Origin: Methanolobus sp. ZRKC5
GTDB lineage: Archaea; Halobacteriota; Methanosarcinia; Methanosarcinales; Methanosarcinaceae
Assembly: GCF_038446525.1 (NCBI RefSeq)
Contig: NZ_CP151792.1
Location: forward strand, 2,232,001 to 2,296,000
DNA: 64,000 nucleotides
Direction: 5' to 3'
In this document: positions 26,289-35,300 of the stretch, one piece after another
Layout of the letters: each line of letters opens with the position of its first letter
Numbering within the stretch: the stretch's first letter is position 1
The notes under the pieces: generated by a model
Told to the model about the DNA's origin: nothing
Seen by the model: the letters and a program-made list of their open reading frames with translations, nothing else
Databases searched by the model: none
Translations under genes and position numbers: made by a program

Positions 26289-27470
26289 ATGGCTACAAAA
26301 GCATGCATAACTAAAGAGCCGCAAGGCCTTGCTTTCTTTGAAAAGTACCTTCCTGTGTGGGTAATTCTCTGTATCATCGGGGGAATTCTGCTTGGGAGGT
26401 TTGCACCGGGCATTGCACTCTATCTTGATAGTTTGTCAATATATGTGGATGAAGCACCAGTGGTTTCGATCCCAATTGCAATTTGCCTGTTCTTCATGAT
26501 GTATCCTATCATGGTGAAGATCGATTTCGGTGAGGTGCTCAAGGCCGGACAGAATCTAAAGCCTGTAGGGCTTACACTTTTCATTAACTGGGCTATCAAG
26601 CCGTTTACAATGTATCTCATATCCCTTTTCTTTTTGGGTACACTGTTCCTCGGCTTCATTGGTCCGGAAGCAACAGACCTTGTGAAGATGCCTTTTGGAC
26701 TTGATCTTCCTGTAGGTGCGAGTTATGGTGAAGGAACTGTTGTTTTGCAGGATGGTATCAAGATGTTGGAGGTGCCATTGTGGAGAAGTTATCTTGCAGG
26801 TTGTATCCTTCTGGGAATAGCACCGTGTACTGCAATGGTTCTTGTATGGGGATATTTGGCTCGTGGAAATGACTGCCACACACTTGTGATGGTTGCTATA
26901 AATTCCCTTGCTATGCTTTTTCTTTATGGTCCTCTCGGAGGTTTCCTGCTTGGAGTTGGAAGGCTTCCTGTACCCTGGCAGGCGTTGGCTCTGTCCATAG
27001 GGATATACGTAGCACTTCCACTGGCGGCGGGGTATGTTTCCAGAAAACTGATAATCCGCATGAAGGGTAAGGAATGGTTCGATACGAGTTTTGTCCATCT
27101 GCTGACACCGGTCACTATTACTGCTCTTCTTGTTACGCTGATACTGCTCTTCAGTTTCAAGGGAGAAACAATACTGTCACAGCCATTGACAATCCTGTGG
27201 ATTGCAGTGCCGCTTTTTATTCAGACAGTGTTCATTTTCACGCTTGGATATATTCTTGCGAAGCTTTTGAAACTGAGTTATCAGGATGCGGCTCCTTCTG
27301 CAATGATCGGCGCATCGAACCATTTTGAGGTGGCTATTGCCACATCTACGATACTGTTTGGGCTGTCATCAGGCGCTGCTCTTGCAACTGTTGTGGGTGT
27401 TCTTATTGAAGTGCCTGTTATGCTCATGCTTGTGAAAGTTTGCATTCGGACAAGAGGATGGTTCAGCTGA
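26289..27470 (+). CDS. acr3: Arsenite efflux permease, ACR3 family
   Basis: A 393-aa integral membrane protein that exports arsenite using the proton gradient. About ten hydrophobic helices are seen. The family hallmark [20 protein letters not shown] includes the essential Cys near residue 179, and [16 protein letters not shown] matches the second conserved helix. ATG 26289 is preferred; GTG 26274 lies in the G-rich stretch (GTGGGG) that works as ribosome binding site. No arsR or arsenate reductase gene is adjacent, so regulation is not evident. A hairpin overlaps its stop codon. Confidence 0.92.
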   Translation: MATKACITKEPQGLAFFEKYLPVWVILCIIGGILLGRFAPGIALYLDSLSIYVDEAPVVSIPIAICLFFMMYPIMVKIDFGEVLKAGQNLKPVGLTLFINWAIKPFTMYLISLFFLGTLFLGFIGPEATDLVKMPFGLDLPVGASYGEGTVVLQDGIKMLEVPLWRSYLAGCILLGIAPCTAMVLVWGYLARGNDCHTLVMVAINSLAMLFLYGPLGGFLLGVGRLPVPWQALALSIGIYVALPLAAGYVSRKLIIRMKGKEWFDTSFVHLLTPVTITALLVTLILLFSFKGETILSQPLTILWIAVPLFIQTVFIFTLGYILAKLLKLSYQDAAPSAMIGASNHFEVAIATSTILFGLSSGAALATVVGVLIEVPVMLMLVKVCIRTRGWFS

Positions 27471-27482
27471 CCATCCTTTTTG
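27456..27482 (+). terminator. Terminator hairpin overlapping the acr3 stop codon
   Basis: GGATGGT (27456-27462) and ACCATCC (27470-27476) pair around a 7-nt loop containing the TGA stop, followed by a T run. The same stem recurs near 28212 and 32366. Confidence 0.7.
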
Positions 27483-27649
27483 AGTTTGTTTCTGGCTTTG
27501 TTTATATGATCTGACACTATTTGGGGAATCATTCACTAATTTTGATTTCTGCTTTAGAATAAGAATTCCAAAACGGCGTTATGAATTAAATATTATGTAA
27601 TCTTGTTTATTTTTCTACAGATGCGAAAAAGCATAACTATAATTAACAC

Positions 27650-27659
27650 CATATATATG
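27650..27659 (+). promoter_or_regulatory. TATA-box candidate for the small secreted protein
   Basis: catatatatg at 27650-27659 resembles an archaeal TATA box and lies about 55 nt before ATG 27712, leaving a short leader. Confidence 0.45.
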
Positions 27660-27711
27660 ATTAAAGAGTTCTTTGTAATAAAAACAAGAATTCCAAATGG
27701 AGAGTGAGTGG

Positions 27712-28170
27712 ATGAAAAAAATACTAATCATATTGATGTTGTTGCTGGCGATGATGATGCCAGTAGCAAGTGCCGACATAGTTGATGACCTCAACAATAA
27801 GGTCGACGAATATAATGTGAATGCCGAATACCTGCCTTCTTACCTTAAATCCCTTCTGGGAAATGAGGTTATCGAACTGGCAATAGTCACTGACGACGGT
27901 GATGAAATATTTATAAAAGCAATCACCGAAGACGGTTACATCACTACCTTTGAAGAGGTTGATGAAGACGAAGAGTTTGATGCAACAATGATCGTAGGTG
28001 CAAATGAAGCTACAATAAGAAGCATTCTCAAATCGTCAGATCCATTGGCTGAGTTCATTGCCGCAAAGGACAATGGGGAGATAGTTATCGAGCCTGTAGG
28101 CCTTGTAAATACTGTCAAATACACCGTTGCAAATGTGGTGCTGAAAGTATCACAGTTCTTTGGTTTTTAA
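27712..28170 (+). CDS. Small secreted protein, possibly SCP2-like fold
   Basis: A 152-aa protein with a clear signal peptide (KKILIILMLLLAMMMPVASA) and an acidic mature part. I do not recognise a named family. The second half (ATIRSILKSSDPLAEFIAAK, then GEIVIEPVGLVN) has the pattern of the lipid-binding SCP2 fold, which is only inference. ATG 27712 is chosen over ATG 27697 because GGAG at 27699-27702 falls at good spacing. A broken copy of its 3' half lies at 32161-32334, so the gene has been duplicated locally. A hairpin follows at 28212. Confidence 0.75.
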   Translation: MKKILIILMLLLAMMMPVASADIVDDLNNKVDEYNVNAEYLPSYLKSLLGNEVIELAIVTDDGDEIFIKAITEDGYITTFEEVDEDEEFDATMIVGANEATIRSILKSSDPLAEFIAAKDNGEIVIEPVGLVNTVKYTVANVVLKVSQFFGF

Positions 28171-28211
28171 TGATAAAAGTCATTATAAGCAATATCAAGT
28201 AATTGTATAGG

Positions 28212-28245
28212 GGGTGGTTTAGTTTACCATCCGCTTGTTTTTATT
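28212..28245 (+). terminator. Terminator hairpin after the small secreted protein
   Basis: GGGTGGT (28212-28218) pairs with ACCATCC (28226-28232), including one G-T wobble, followed by T-rich sequence. It is a variant of the stems at 27456 and 32366. Confidence 0.6.
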
Positions 28246-28426
28246 TTTAGAATAATTTAGAGTATTCTTGAAAAACAGAATTTGCATATAAAGAGAACAG
28301 ACATTTTTAAAACGCTGTTTGTAGCACTTCTTTTAATGAAGGCTTAAATAGCATACTATATTTATATGCAATATAAATATATATGTACTTGCCTTCTGAT
28401 TATCGCTACTATAACTAGTGCTAAAA

Positions 28427-28537
28427 ATGGATTCAAAAAAATTACTCATTATCAGATATTCGATCGCATGTACCGGAATTGTTCTGATTATGGGAGTTGT
28501 AGTTGTAAGGAAAAAGAAGGAGGATGGAGGGCTTTAA
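28427..28537 (+). pseudogene. 36-residue remnant of a surface-protein paralogue (internal deletion)
   Basis: ATG 28427 opens a 36-codon frame. Its first residues, MDSKKLLIIRYSI, match the start of the next gene's product (MNQKKLHIFRYSI), and its end, GIVLIMGVVVVRKKK, matches that product's C-terminal membrane helix (GIVLMLGIVVIRKQK). A similar GGGCTTTAAG hairpin follows both. It looks like a paralogue whose whole middle was deleted in frame. No ribosome binding site is visible. It could still encode a tiny membrane protein. Confidence 0.65.
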
Positions 28538-28550
28538 GCCTTCTTCTTTA
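28529..28550 (+). terminator. Hairpin after the 36-codon remnant
   Basis: GGCTT and AAGCC (28530-28540) form a short palindromic stem, extendable with a wobble pair, and a TTCTTCTTT tract follows. The same arrangement occurs at 32011 after the intact paralogue. Confidence 0.5.
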
Positions 28551-28745
28551 TTTTTGTGAAATTACTATTTTATTTTGTAAATTGCTACTCTTATTTTAGA
28601 AAAGCTATTTTCTTCTCTGAATCAAGCTGTTGTATTACTGTTTTTATTATTATGATAACTTATGGGAAGTGTGTGGGGCACATTAAATATTAAAACAAGT
28701 ATTATAGTGTTAATATAATCCAAGTTGATATTAATGGTGTTTGGA

Positions 28746-31700
28746 ATGAATCAAAAAAAGTTACACATATTCAGATATTCAATAGTGCTGTTGATCTTAT
28801 TATCATGCATGGGAATCGTATCTGCTACAGAAATAACGGATGAAGAGCAGCAACACATACTAGCAACACATCAGCTACCTATTGAAATTACATCTGCTGC
28901 AACAAGACTGATCGAAGAGCAGGAGCTCAGGCTAGCCTCACATGATCTGCCAGCCGAAATTACATCTGCTGCAATAACAACAACCAGTGGGCAGGAATAC
29001 GAACTGACAACAGAGCCACTGGGCATGATCATGCCTGCAACAATAACAGTTGGAGAGAGCGGAAAAAATTATACTACAATTAGTGCAGCTGTTTTAAATG
29101 CAAATTCAGGTGACACTATTCTTGTAAGTGATGGAACTTACACCGAGAATGTAATAGTTAATAAAACCGTCACTATCATCTCTGAAAATGGGTCAGCAAG
29201 CACAGTGGTCCGGTCATCAGGTAACAGTGTTTTCAATATCAGTTCTGACAATGTCATTATTAGTGGATTCAATATAACCGGTGCAACGTCCACCGATAAT
29301 TCTGGTATATATGTTTCATCTGTTTCCGGTTGTAACATTTCAGATAACCAATTGAATGGCAATTATTACGGTGTCTATACTAATAATTCAAGTTATCTCA
29401 ATGTAAAAAACAACAATTTTGTTAATGGAGGTGCCCTATTTGAGCACACTGAAAATTCAACAATCGAAAACGTCACGGTATCAGAAAGTGAATTTGGCGT
29501 GATCCTGTCATTATCAAGTTTCAATACTATAGATGGCATCAATGTTAGCTCTGGACTCTGCAGTATTTACCTTTCTTCTTCAAGTAACAACACTGTTATC
29601 AACAATACTGCCAGTGACAACATGTTTGGAATTTTTGTTTATTCTTCAGGCAACAATGCTTTTACCAACAATATCGCCAATAACAATGGGATAGGCATTA
29701 TTTTCGATTCTTCAAATAACAGTACAATAATCAACAATACTGCTAGCGACAACAATGGGTACGGTATTGTTCTTTCTTCTTCAAATAACAGTGTTTTGAC
29801 CAACAATACTGCCAGCAATAACGTCGGGAGCGGTATTGTCCTTGCTTCTTCAAATAGCAATACCATGGTCAATAACACAATGGCATCAAACACTCATAAT
29901 TTTGGAGTTCAAGGAGATACTCTGGAAGAATTCATACACAACATCGATTCAACCAATCTGGTCGATAGCAAACCACTTTATTACTGGGTCAATCGTTCAG
30001 ATGCAGAGATACCTGCGGATGCGGGACTTGTGTGTGTGATAAATTCTACAAATATTACAGTTAAAGATCTTGAATTAACAAAAGGAGAAGATGGGGTTTT
30101 ATTTGCCTATACTAATCATTCTACGATACAGAATGTCAATGCGTCAAGAAATTATTATGGGGTAGATTTGATCAATTCCAACTATATCAATCTTGAAAAT
30201 ATTACCGCCGTTAACAACATTGAAGACGGTTTTTATCTTTACCATTCAAGCAACAATATTTTGAGCAACAATACTGCCAGTTCCAACTCTGATTCCGGTA
30301 TTTATCTTTCTCATTCAAGCAACACTACCATGATAAATAACACCATGTCATCAAATTCTGGCAATTTTGGAGCTTATGGGTCTAGTCTGCAACAGTTTAT
30401 TCATAACATTGACATAAGCAACCTGGTTGATAACAAACCACTTTATTACTGGGTCAATCGTTCAGATGCAGAGATACCTGCAGATGCAGGACTTGTCTAT
30501 GCAATAAATTCTACAAACATTACAGCAAAAGACCTTGAATTGACAAAAGGAGTGTATGGGGTTTTATTTGCCTATACTAATAATTCTACTATACAGAATG
30601 TCAATTCCTCTGGTAATTATCGTGGAGTGCGCTTGATTAATTCCAATTATGCCATTCTTGACAATATTACCACCCGTAACAACACCGTGGACGGCATTTA
30701 TTTTACCGGTTCAGATAATAATATTTTGACTAACAACACTGTCAGTTCAAACGCTGATGATGGTATTGACCTTTATGTTTCAAGCAACAATACTTTTATT
30801 AACAATATTGTCAGTGCAAATGCTGATAATGGCATTCATCTTTCTACATCAAGCAACAATGCTTTGATCAATAATACTGTCATTTCAAATTCTGATATTG
30901 GTATTGTTATTTATAGATCAGGAAATACTACTTTGACAGAAAATTATGCAATAAATAACTCCGATTATGATTTAATTGTCGATTCGTGTTCTGATAACAT
31001 AATAGATAATCTTGTGTTAACAAATAATTCCGCAGAGTTATCCTTTGTAAGTGATAGTGACGTTAAACTCAAAGGGGTTGAAACTGTTGCAACAGCTCTT
31101 TCTGGAAAAACCAGTATGAATCGCTATGTAACGATTGTCAATTCAAGTGTATCAACCATGAATTTCACATTCTTCTATGATGATTCAGGACTGAGTAGCA
31201 GCCTTGAGGATTCTGTGGCATTGTACAGGTTAAATAATAGTGAATGGCTCGCAGTTTCCGGAACTTCACTTAATACCACTGATAATTATGTTTCTGTAAG
31301 TCTATCTGAATTTGGTACATTTGGTTTGTTTAAAGAAACTATAAGCACCAGTTCAACCAGCTCAGGTTCCAGTGGCAGTTCAGTTGCTTCAAGAGTAAGA
31401 TCACAGGGTACAGAAACCCAGTTGTCTGCAAATGATGGTGGGGAAATATCTGCTGACACCACTGCAAAATCATCAGACACAAAAACAACGTTGACCTTTT
31501 ACAAAGGAACGGCAGCTACAGATCCTTTAGGCAATCCGGTAAGCAAGATCATAGTCACCAAACCTGCATCCTTACCTGTGGATACTCCTGCGGAGGTCGT
31601 TGAATCAGGTCTTTACTATGACTTCGGACCATCAGGAACAACCTTCAACAAGGAAGTTCTCATTGCCATCGATTTTAATCCGGAAGATTTTGAAGACAAA

Positions 31701-32012
31701 GCTCCAACGATCTACACTTACACATCCGAAGGTGGATGGGAAGCCCTGAAAACAACTATTGACTGGGAAAGCGGCAAAGCAACAGCAATGATAAGTCACT
31801 TCTCAATGTATGCATTGTTCGGAACCGATACAGAAGAAGTAAAGGAAACTGCGGTGGAAACACCGGAAGTGATTACTGAAGCATCTGATGTTGTGGAAGA
31901 AGTAACACCAGCAGATAACGATGATAATTCCGGTTATCTCTATTGGATCACAGGTGTTGGAATTGTTCTGATGCTTGGAATAGTTGTTATAAGGAAGCAA
32001 AAGGGTGATTGA
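28746..32012 (+). CDS. NosD-like beta-helix surface protein with C-terminal membrane anchor
   Basis: A 1088-aa exported protein. A signal peptide (about 1-27) is followed by a right-handed parallel beta-helix region with many short repeats rich in Asn and Ser (NNTASDN, SSNNSTIINN, NosD/CASH type). Such helices bind or process polysaccharide, or form surface stalks. A block of roughly 95 residues (starting FIHNID, then YYWVNRSDAEIPADAG) occurs twice, at DNA 29930-30210 and 30395-30670. After a Ser/Gly linker near 31340-31390 comes a beta domain ending SHFSMYALFG, then a membrane helix (WITGVGIVLMLGIVVI) and a short basic tail. ATG 28746 gives the best signal peptide; the longer frame from 28725 adds nothing useful. 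No catalytic motif is recognised. A deleted paralogue lies just upstream. Confidence 0.85.
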   Translation: MNQKKLHIFRYSIVLLILLSCMGIVSATEITDEEQQHILATHQLPIEITSAATRLIEEQELRLASHDLPAEITSAAITTTSGQEYELTTEPLGMIMPATITVGESGKNYTTISAAVLNANSGDTILVSDGTYTENVIVNKTVTIISENGSASTVVRSSGNSVFNISSDNVIISGFNITGATSTDNSGIYVSSVSGCNISDNQLNGNYYGVYTNNSSYLNVKNNNFVNGGALFEHTENSTIENVTVSESEFGVILSLSSFNTIDGINVSSGLCSIYLSSSSNNTVINNTASDNMFGIFVYSSGNNAFTNNIANNNGIGIIFDSSNNSTIINNTASDNNGYGIVLSSSNNSVLTNNTASNNVGSGIVLASSNSNTMVNNTMASNTHNFGVQGDTLEEFIHNIDSTNLVDSKPLYYWVNRSDAEIPADAGLVCVINSTNITVKDLELTKGEDGVLFAYTNHSTIQNVNASRNYYGVDLINSNYINLENITAVNNIEDGFYLYHSSNNILSNNTASSNSDSGIYLSHSSNTTMINNTMSSNSGNFGAYGSSLQQFIHNIDISNLVDNKPLYYWVNRSDAEIPADAGLVYAINSTNITAKDLELTKGVYGVLFAYTNNSTIQNVNSSGNYRGVRLINSNYAILDNITTRNNTVDGIYFTGSDNNILTNNTVSSNADDGIDLYVSSNNTFINNIVSANADNGIHLSTSSNNALINNTVISNSDIGIVIYRSGNTTLTENYAINNSDYDLIVDSCSDNIIDNLVLTNNSAELSFVSDSDVKLKGVETVATALSGKTSMNRYVTIVNSSVSTMNFTFFYDDSGLSSSLEDSVALYRLNNSEWLAVSGTSLNTTDNYVSVSLSEFGTFGLFKETISTSSTSSGSSGSSVASRVRSQGTETQLSANDGGEISADTTAKSSDTKTTLTFYKGTAATDPLGNPVSKIIVTKPASLPVDTPAEVVESGLYYDFGPSGTTFNKEVLIAIDFNPEDFEDKAPTIYTYTSEGGWEALKTTIDWESGKATAMISHFSMYALFGTDTEEVKETAVETPEVITEASDVVEEVTPADNDDNSGYLYWITGVGIVLMLGIVVIRKQKGD

Positions 32013-32032
32013 GGGCTTTAAGTCCTCTATTT
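32011..32032 (+). terminator. Hairpin at the end of the NosD-like gene
   Basis: GAGGGCTT (32011-32018) and AAGTCCTC (32020-32027) can pair with one wobble. The inverted repeat starts inside the TGA stop codon and a T-rich tract follows. Confidence 0.5.
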
Positions 32033-32160
32033 ATCCTTTATATTTATGGGCTTATCCCAAAGTTAAATAGTATGTACAAAAAAGAAAAATAGTTCTTAAT
32101 TAAGCTTAAAATTAAGGATTATATTTCCAGTCACTTTTTTTTATCCATTGTCTTCTGCTT

Positions 32161-32334
32161 GGTGCAAATGAAACTACAATAAGAAACATTCTCAGATAAT
32201 CAGACCCATTGGCTGAGTTCATTGCCGCAAAGGACAATGGTGAGATTGTAATTGAGTCTGTAGGTCTTGTAAATACTGTTAGATATACCGTTGCAAATGT
32301 AGTTCTGAAAGTATCACAGTTTTTTGGTTTTTGA
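32161..32334 (+). pseudogene. 3' fragment of a duplicate of the small secreted protein gene
   Basis: The DNA from 32161 aligns closely with the 3' half of the gene at 27712-28170 (GAN-TIR-IL, then SDPLAEFIAAKDNGEIVIE, and VSQFFGF then stop). The frame is broken by TAA at 32197-32199, where the intact gene has TCG, and no 5' half or start is present. It is therefore a decayed partial copy. The copy also keeps the downstream hairpin. Confidence 0.85.
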
Positions 32335-32361
32335 TGGTTTGAGCTGATTGTATTCTTAAGA

Positions 32362-32392
32362 AAAAGGATGGTTTATTCGACCATCCTTTTGG
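32362..32392 (+). terminator. Strong hairpin terminator after the pseudogene
   Basis: AAAAGGATGGT (32362-32372) and ACCATCCTTTT (32380-32390) form an 11-bp perfect stem with a 7-nt loop. It is the best copy of the stem also seen near 27456 and 28212. Confidence 0.7.
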
Positions 32393-32468
32393 AATTATTG
32401 GTTGAATACTTTATAAGTAGATGGCTGTCAGTTTCTATTTATTGAGTTTCTCATATAGGGTATATATT

Positions 32469-33512
32469 TTAATCAAATTTAAAATCTGACAGTCTCATTT
32501 GCCCATCTCTTTTTGGCGGAATGACAACCTTCTTTAAATTATTAATTAGGATATCGTATCTTTGTATGAGTACTAAATTTGTAAATAATTTAACCATAGG
32601 TTCCCAATCTTCTTTGTTACCATATTTTAGCGAAACTATGTATGATTCTCTATCGTTGCCTAAAAACAAAAGCTTTGGATAGCCTTCTCTTGATAGCATA
32701 TAGTTAAATATTTCGCGACCAACTCTTCCATTGCCATCCGCAAATGGATGAATCATTTCAAATTTATAATGGAATAATACTGCTTGCTCAAAAGGATACT
32801 TGTTTTTTTCTATTCCTTCGTAATATTCCTTTATAATGTCGTTCAATTCTTCTTCGATCATAATTGATGGAGCAACTCTTAAGTCACACCCCATTATGCC
32901 AATATCATCGGTTCTCCTAAAAGTACCTGCTGATTCTACATCTATATTAGCCATCACAAGACTATGTAAGCTTTTAATGAAATCTAAATTAACTTTATTT
33001 TTATATTTGTCTCTGCAACTTCTCACTTTTTTAAAATTTTGAATTTCATTAATTTCTCTTAGTGTCTTGTCTTTTGGTACAATACCATCTATTAAGAGGT
33101 CACGAGCTTCTTGTATTGAAAATGTATTTCCTTCTATGGAAGTTGTTCCTTGAACATAATGTATTTCAAAATTCTCTTCATAAGCTCCAATTTCATTAGT
33201 AGTGAGTAATTCAGTAAATGTTTTATACAAAAACCGAAGACGTTCTATTTCTTTAACCTTATCTAAAGGCAAATAGGCAGAATCATAAATGCTGCTGCTA
33301 AATTCTGCTTTTTTTTCAGCGACTTTAAATTCAAGATTAAATGCATGTTCATCTGAATATCTTATAATATCAATTTCTGAAGGTGGAGTTGTTCCAAGAT
33401 ACTGTCTTACTTTACCTTTTTTTCCTTTAAACCATACATCTTTCACTAAAAAATACTGTGGGTTTTTTCCCTTTGGATAATTGAGTTCTACTCGATATCT
33501 CCTTTTTGCCAT
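32469..33512 (-). CDS. Fic-domain protein (probable AMP-transferase), self-inhibited type
   Basis: A 347-aa protein predicted to attach AMP to target proteins. The catalytic motif HPFADGNGR is intact at residues 255-263. An inhibitory helix motif TTSIEGN ([S/T]xxxE[G/N]) sits at 123-129, before the catalytic core, as in Fic proteins that carry their own inhibitor. The first 75 residues (basic, with KVRQYLG) form an extra N-terminal module. No separate antitoxin gene is adjacent, in keeping with the built-in inhibitor. The coding sequence is distinctly richer in A and T than its neighbours and lies beside decayed duplicates, suggesting acquired DNA. Targets are unknown. Confidence 0.9.
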   Translation of the reverse strand: MAKRRYRVELNYPKGKNPQYFLVKDVWFKGKKGKVRQYLGTTPPSEIDIIRYSDEHAFNLEFKVAEKKAEFSSSIYDSAYLPLDKVKEIERLRFLYKTFTELLTTNEIGAYEENFEIHYVQGTTSIEGNTFSIQEARDLLIDGIVPKDKTLREINEIQNFKKVRSCRDKYKNKVNLDFIKSLHSLVMANIDVESAGTFRRTDDIGIMGCDLRVAPSIMIEEELNDIIKEYYEGIEKNKYPFEQAVLFHYKFEMIHPFADGNGRVGREIFNYMLSREGYPKLLFLGNDRESYIVSLKYGNKEDWEPMVKLFTNLVLIQRYDILINNLKKVVIPPKRDGQMRLSDFKFD

Positions 33513-33766
33513 AATTCATAATGGGTGATGGGGATTATTAATCTTTCCATAAAACACCCATCATCCTACAAATAGTTATTAAGTTAATTGTTTTTGTATA
33601 TTTTTCGTATTTAATACAATCAAGATTAATGATGTCTATTTTTTCATTCACAACAATCTTCTTTTCTTTTTTCCTCTTTCCTTATCTCCCCTCCCAAAGC
33701 GTAACCGTTATAGCACTACAATCACTTCTCCATCTTATATTTGATAATAATTTTACAGTGAGAATC

Positions 33767-34780
33767 ATGATAAGTGCAGGAATAATCGGTGCATCGGGAT
33801 ACACTGGTGGGGAGCTTATGCGCTTGCTCCTGAACCATCCCGAGGTTAATATTACGGTAGCTACTTCAAGGAAGCTTGCAGGAACGGATGTTAGTGAAAC
33901 ACACCCGCATCTGAGGGGATTTCTGGACCTTGAGTTCCAGAATCTCAGTCCTGAAGAAGTAAGGTCGAAGTGCGATGTGGTATTTGTGGCTGTGCCACAT
34001 GGTACTGCAATGAACATAGTGCCTAAGCTAATTGACGGGAAGACAAAGGTCATAGATCTGAGTGCGGATTACAGGCTCAAGACAGATGTCTTCGAATCCG
34101 TCTATAATCTTGAGCATAAGAGTCCCATGGAAGCTGTGTTCGGTCTGCCGGAGCTCCATCCAGAGGTTGCTGAACAGACATTCATCGCAAATCCGGGATG
34201 TTTCCCCACAGGTGCGATACTGGGTGCTGCTCCGCTGGCAAAGGCTGGACTTATCAGCTCAGTGATATTTGACTCAAAGTCAGGCGTCACCGGTGCTGGA
34301 GTTGAGCCTTCACAGACATCACACTATCCGAACATGGCTGAGAATGTGCAGGCGTACAAATTGACCACACACAGGCATGTTTCTGAATTCGTGCAGGAAC
34401 TCAACCGTCTGGATAATTCCCTGACAAACATCAGTTTCACACCTCATGTAGTTCCTTCATGCAGGGGAATCCTCACCACAGCCCACATATTCACAAAGGA
34501 ACAACTCACGCTGGATGATGTTAGGTCATTGTACGAGGATATGTATGCAGACAAGCCATTTGTGCGTGTAATCAAGGGCATTCCTACTCTTGGTGCTGTT
34601 CGTGGCTCCAATTTCTGTGACATCGGATTTGAGGTTGATGAAAATAACAACCGTGTAGTTGTCGTCTCTGCCATTGACAACCTTGTAAAAGGTGCATCAG
34701 GGCAGGCAATTCAGAACATGAACCTCATGTGCGGTTTTAACGAGACCGCCGGGCTCTGGAACGCTGCAATCTTCCCGTAA
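33767..34780 (+). CDS. argC: N-acetyl-gamma-glutamyl-phosphate reductase
   Basis: Catalyses the NADPH-dependent reduction of N-acetylglutamyl phosphate to the semialdehyde in arginine synthesis. The 337-aa protein has the nucleotide loop GIIGASGYTGGELMRLL near the N-terminus, VPHGTA, the active-site Cys in NPGCFPT, and PHVVPSCRGI. ATG 33767 is chosen because it gives the family start and GTGAGA lies just upstream; the 46-codon extension from 33629 is not family-like. A CBS-domain gene and argJ follow in the same direction with short gaps, forming a likely operon. Confidence 0.96.
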   Translation: MISAGIIGASGYTGGELMRLLLNHPEVNITVATSRKLAGTDVSETHPHLRGFLDLEFQNLSPEEVRSKCDVVFVAVPHGTAMNIVPKLIDGKTKVIDLSADYRLKTDVFESVYNLEHKSPMEAVFGLPELHPEVAEQTFIANPGCFPTGAILGAAPLAKAGLISSVIFDSKSGVTGAGVEPSQTSHYPNMAENVQAYKLTTHRHVSEFVQELNRLDNSLTNISFTPHVVPSCRGILTTAHIFTKEQLTLDDVRSLYEDMYADKPFVRVIKGIPTLGAVRGSNFCDIGFEVDENNNRVVVVSAIDNLVKGASGQAIQNMNLMCGFNETAGLWNAAIFP

Positions 34781-34821
34781 GGTGCAAATCCTGAAATATT
34801 ATAGTAAAGTAAGGTATAATC

Positions 34822-35289
34822 ATGAAAGTAAAAGATGTAATGAACCCGAACGTTGTTACCTGTGCTCCAGATGATGCGATAAGAGATGTGGCGCAACTCC
34901 TGAAACAGGAAAACATCAGTGGTCTGCCGGTAGCGGATGAGGGCAAGGTAGTAGGTATCGTTTCAGAAGGCGATATCCTGAAATTGCTGCAAGTCCCGGA
35001 ACATGGCGGGCTCTGGTTGCCAAGTCCTTTTGAGGTTATCGAGGTTCCTATCCGCGAGCTGCTCAATTGGGAAGAAACCAAGAACATGCTCGATGATGTA
35101 GGTTCAAAGCCAATCAAAGAGATCATGACAAAACACGTTTACACAGTCAGTCCGGAAGATTCGATACAGGAAGCCTCTACTATAATTACTAAACACAAGA
35201 TTAACCGTCTTCCAGTTGTGGATGAGGATGAACAGCTTGTGGGTATCATTACACGTGGCGACATCATTGACGGTCTTGGACAATTGTAA
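34822..35289 (+). CDS. Tandem CBS-domain protein
   Basis: A 155-aa protein made only of two CBS domains (about 1-62 and 90-155), starting MKVKDVMNPNVVTCAPDDAIRD; the second begins IKEIMTKHVYTVSPEDSI. CBS pairs bind adenine nucleotides or S-adenosyl methionine and control partner proteins. It sits between argC and argJ, 41 nt after the first and 11 nt before the second, so a regulatory role in arginine synthesis is a reasonable guess without direct evidence. Confidence 0.9.
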   Translation: MKVKDVMNPNVVTCAPDDAIRDVAQLLKQENISGLPVADEGKVVGIVSEGDILKLLQVPEHGGLWLPSPFEVIEVPIRELLNWEETKNMLDDVGSKPIKEIMTKHVYTVSPEDSIQEASTIITKHKINRLPVVDEDEQLVGIITRGDIIDGLGQL

Positions 35290-35300
35290 GAAGGAATATT

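Noticed and set aside
26556-27098. 180-aa frame on the minus strand of acr3
   Set aside because: Low-complexity antisense shadow of a clear membrane-protein gene, no start signal.
28366-28599. 77-aa open frame over the 36-codon relic
   Set aside because: It is in another frame than the relic, has no ribosome binding site and runs through the hairpin.
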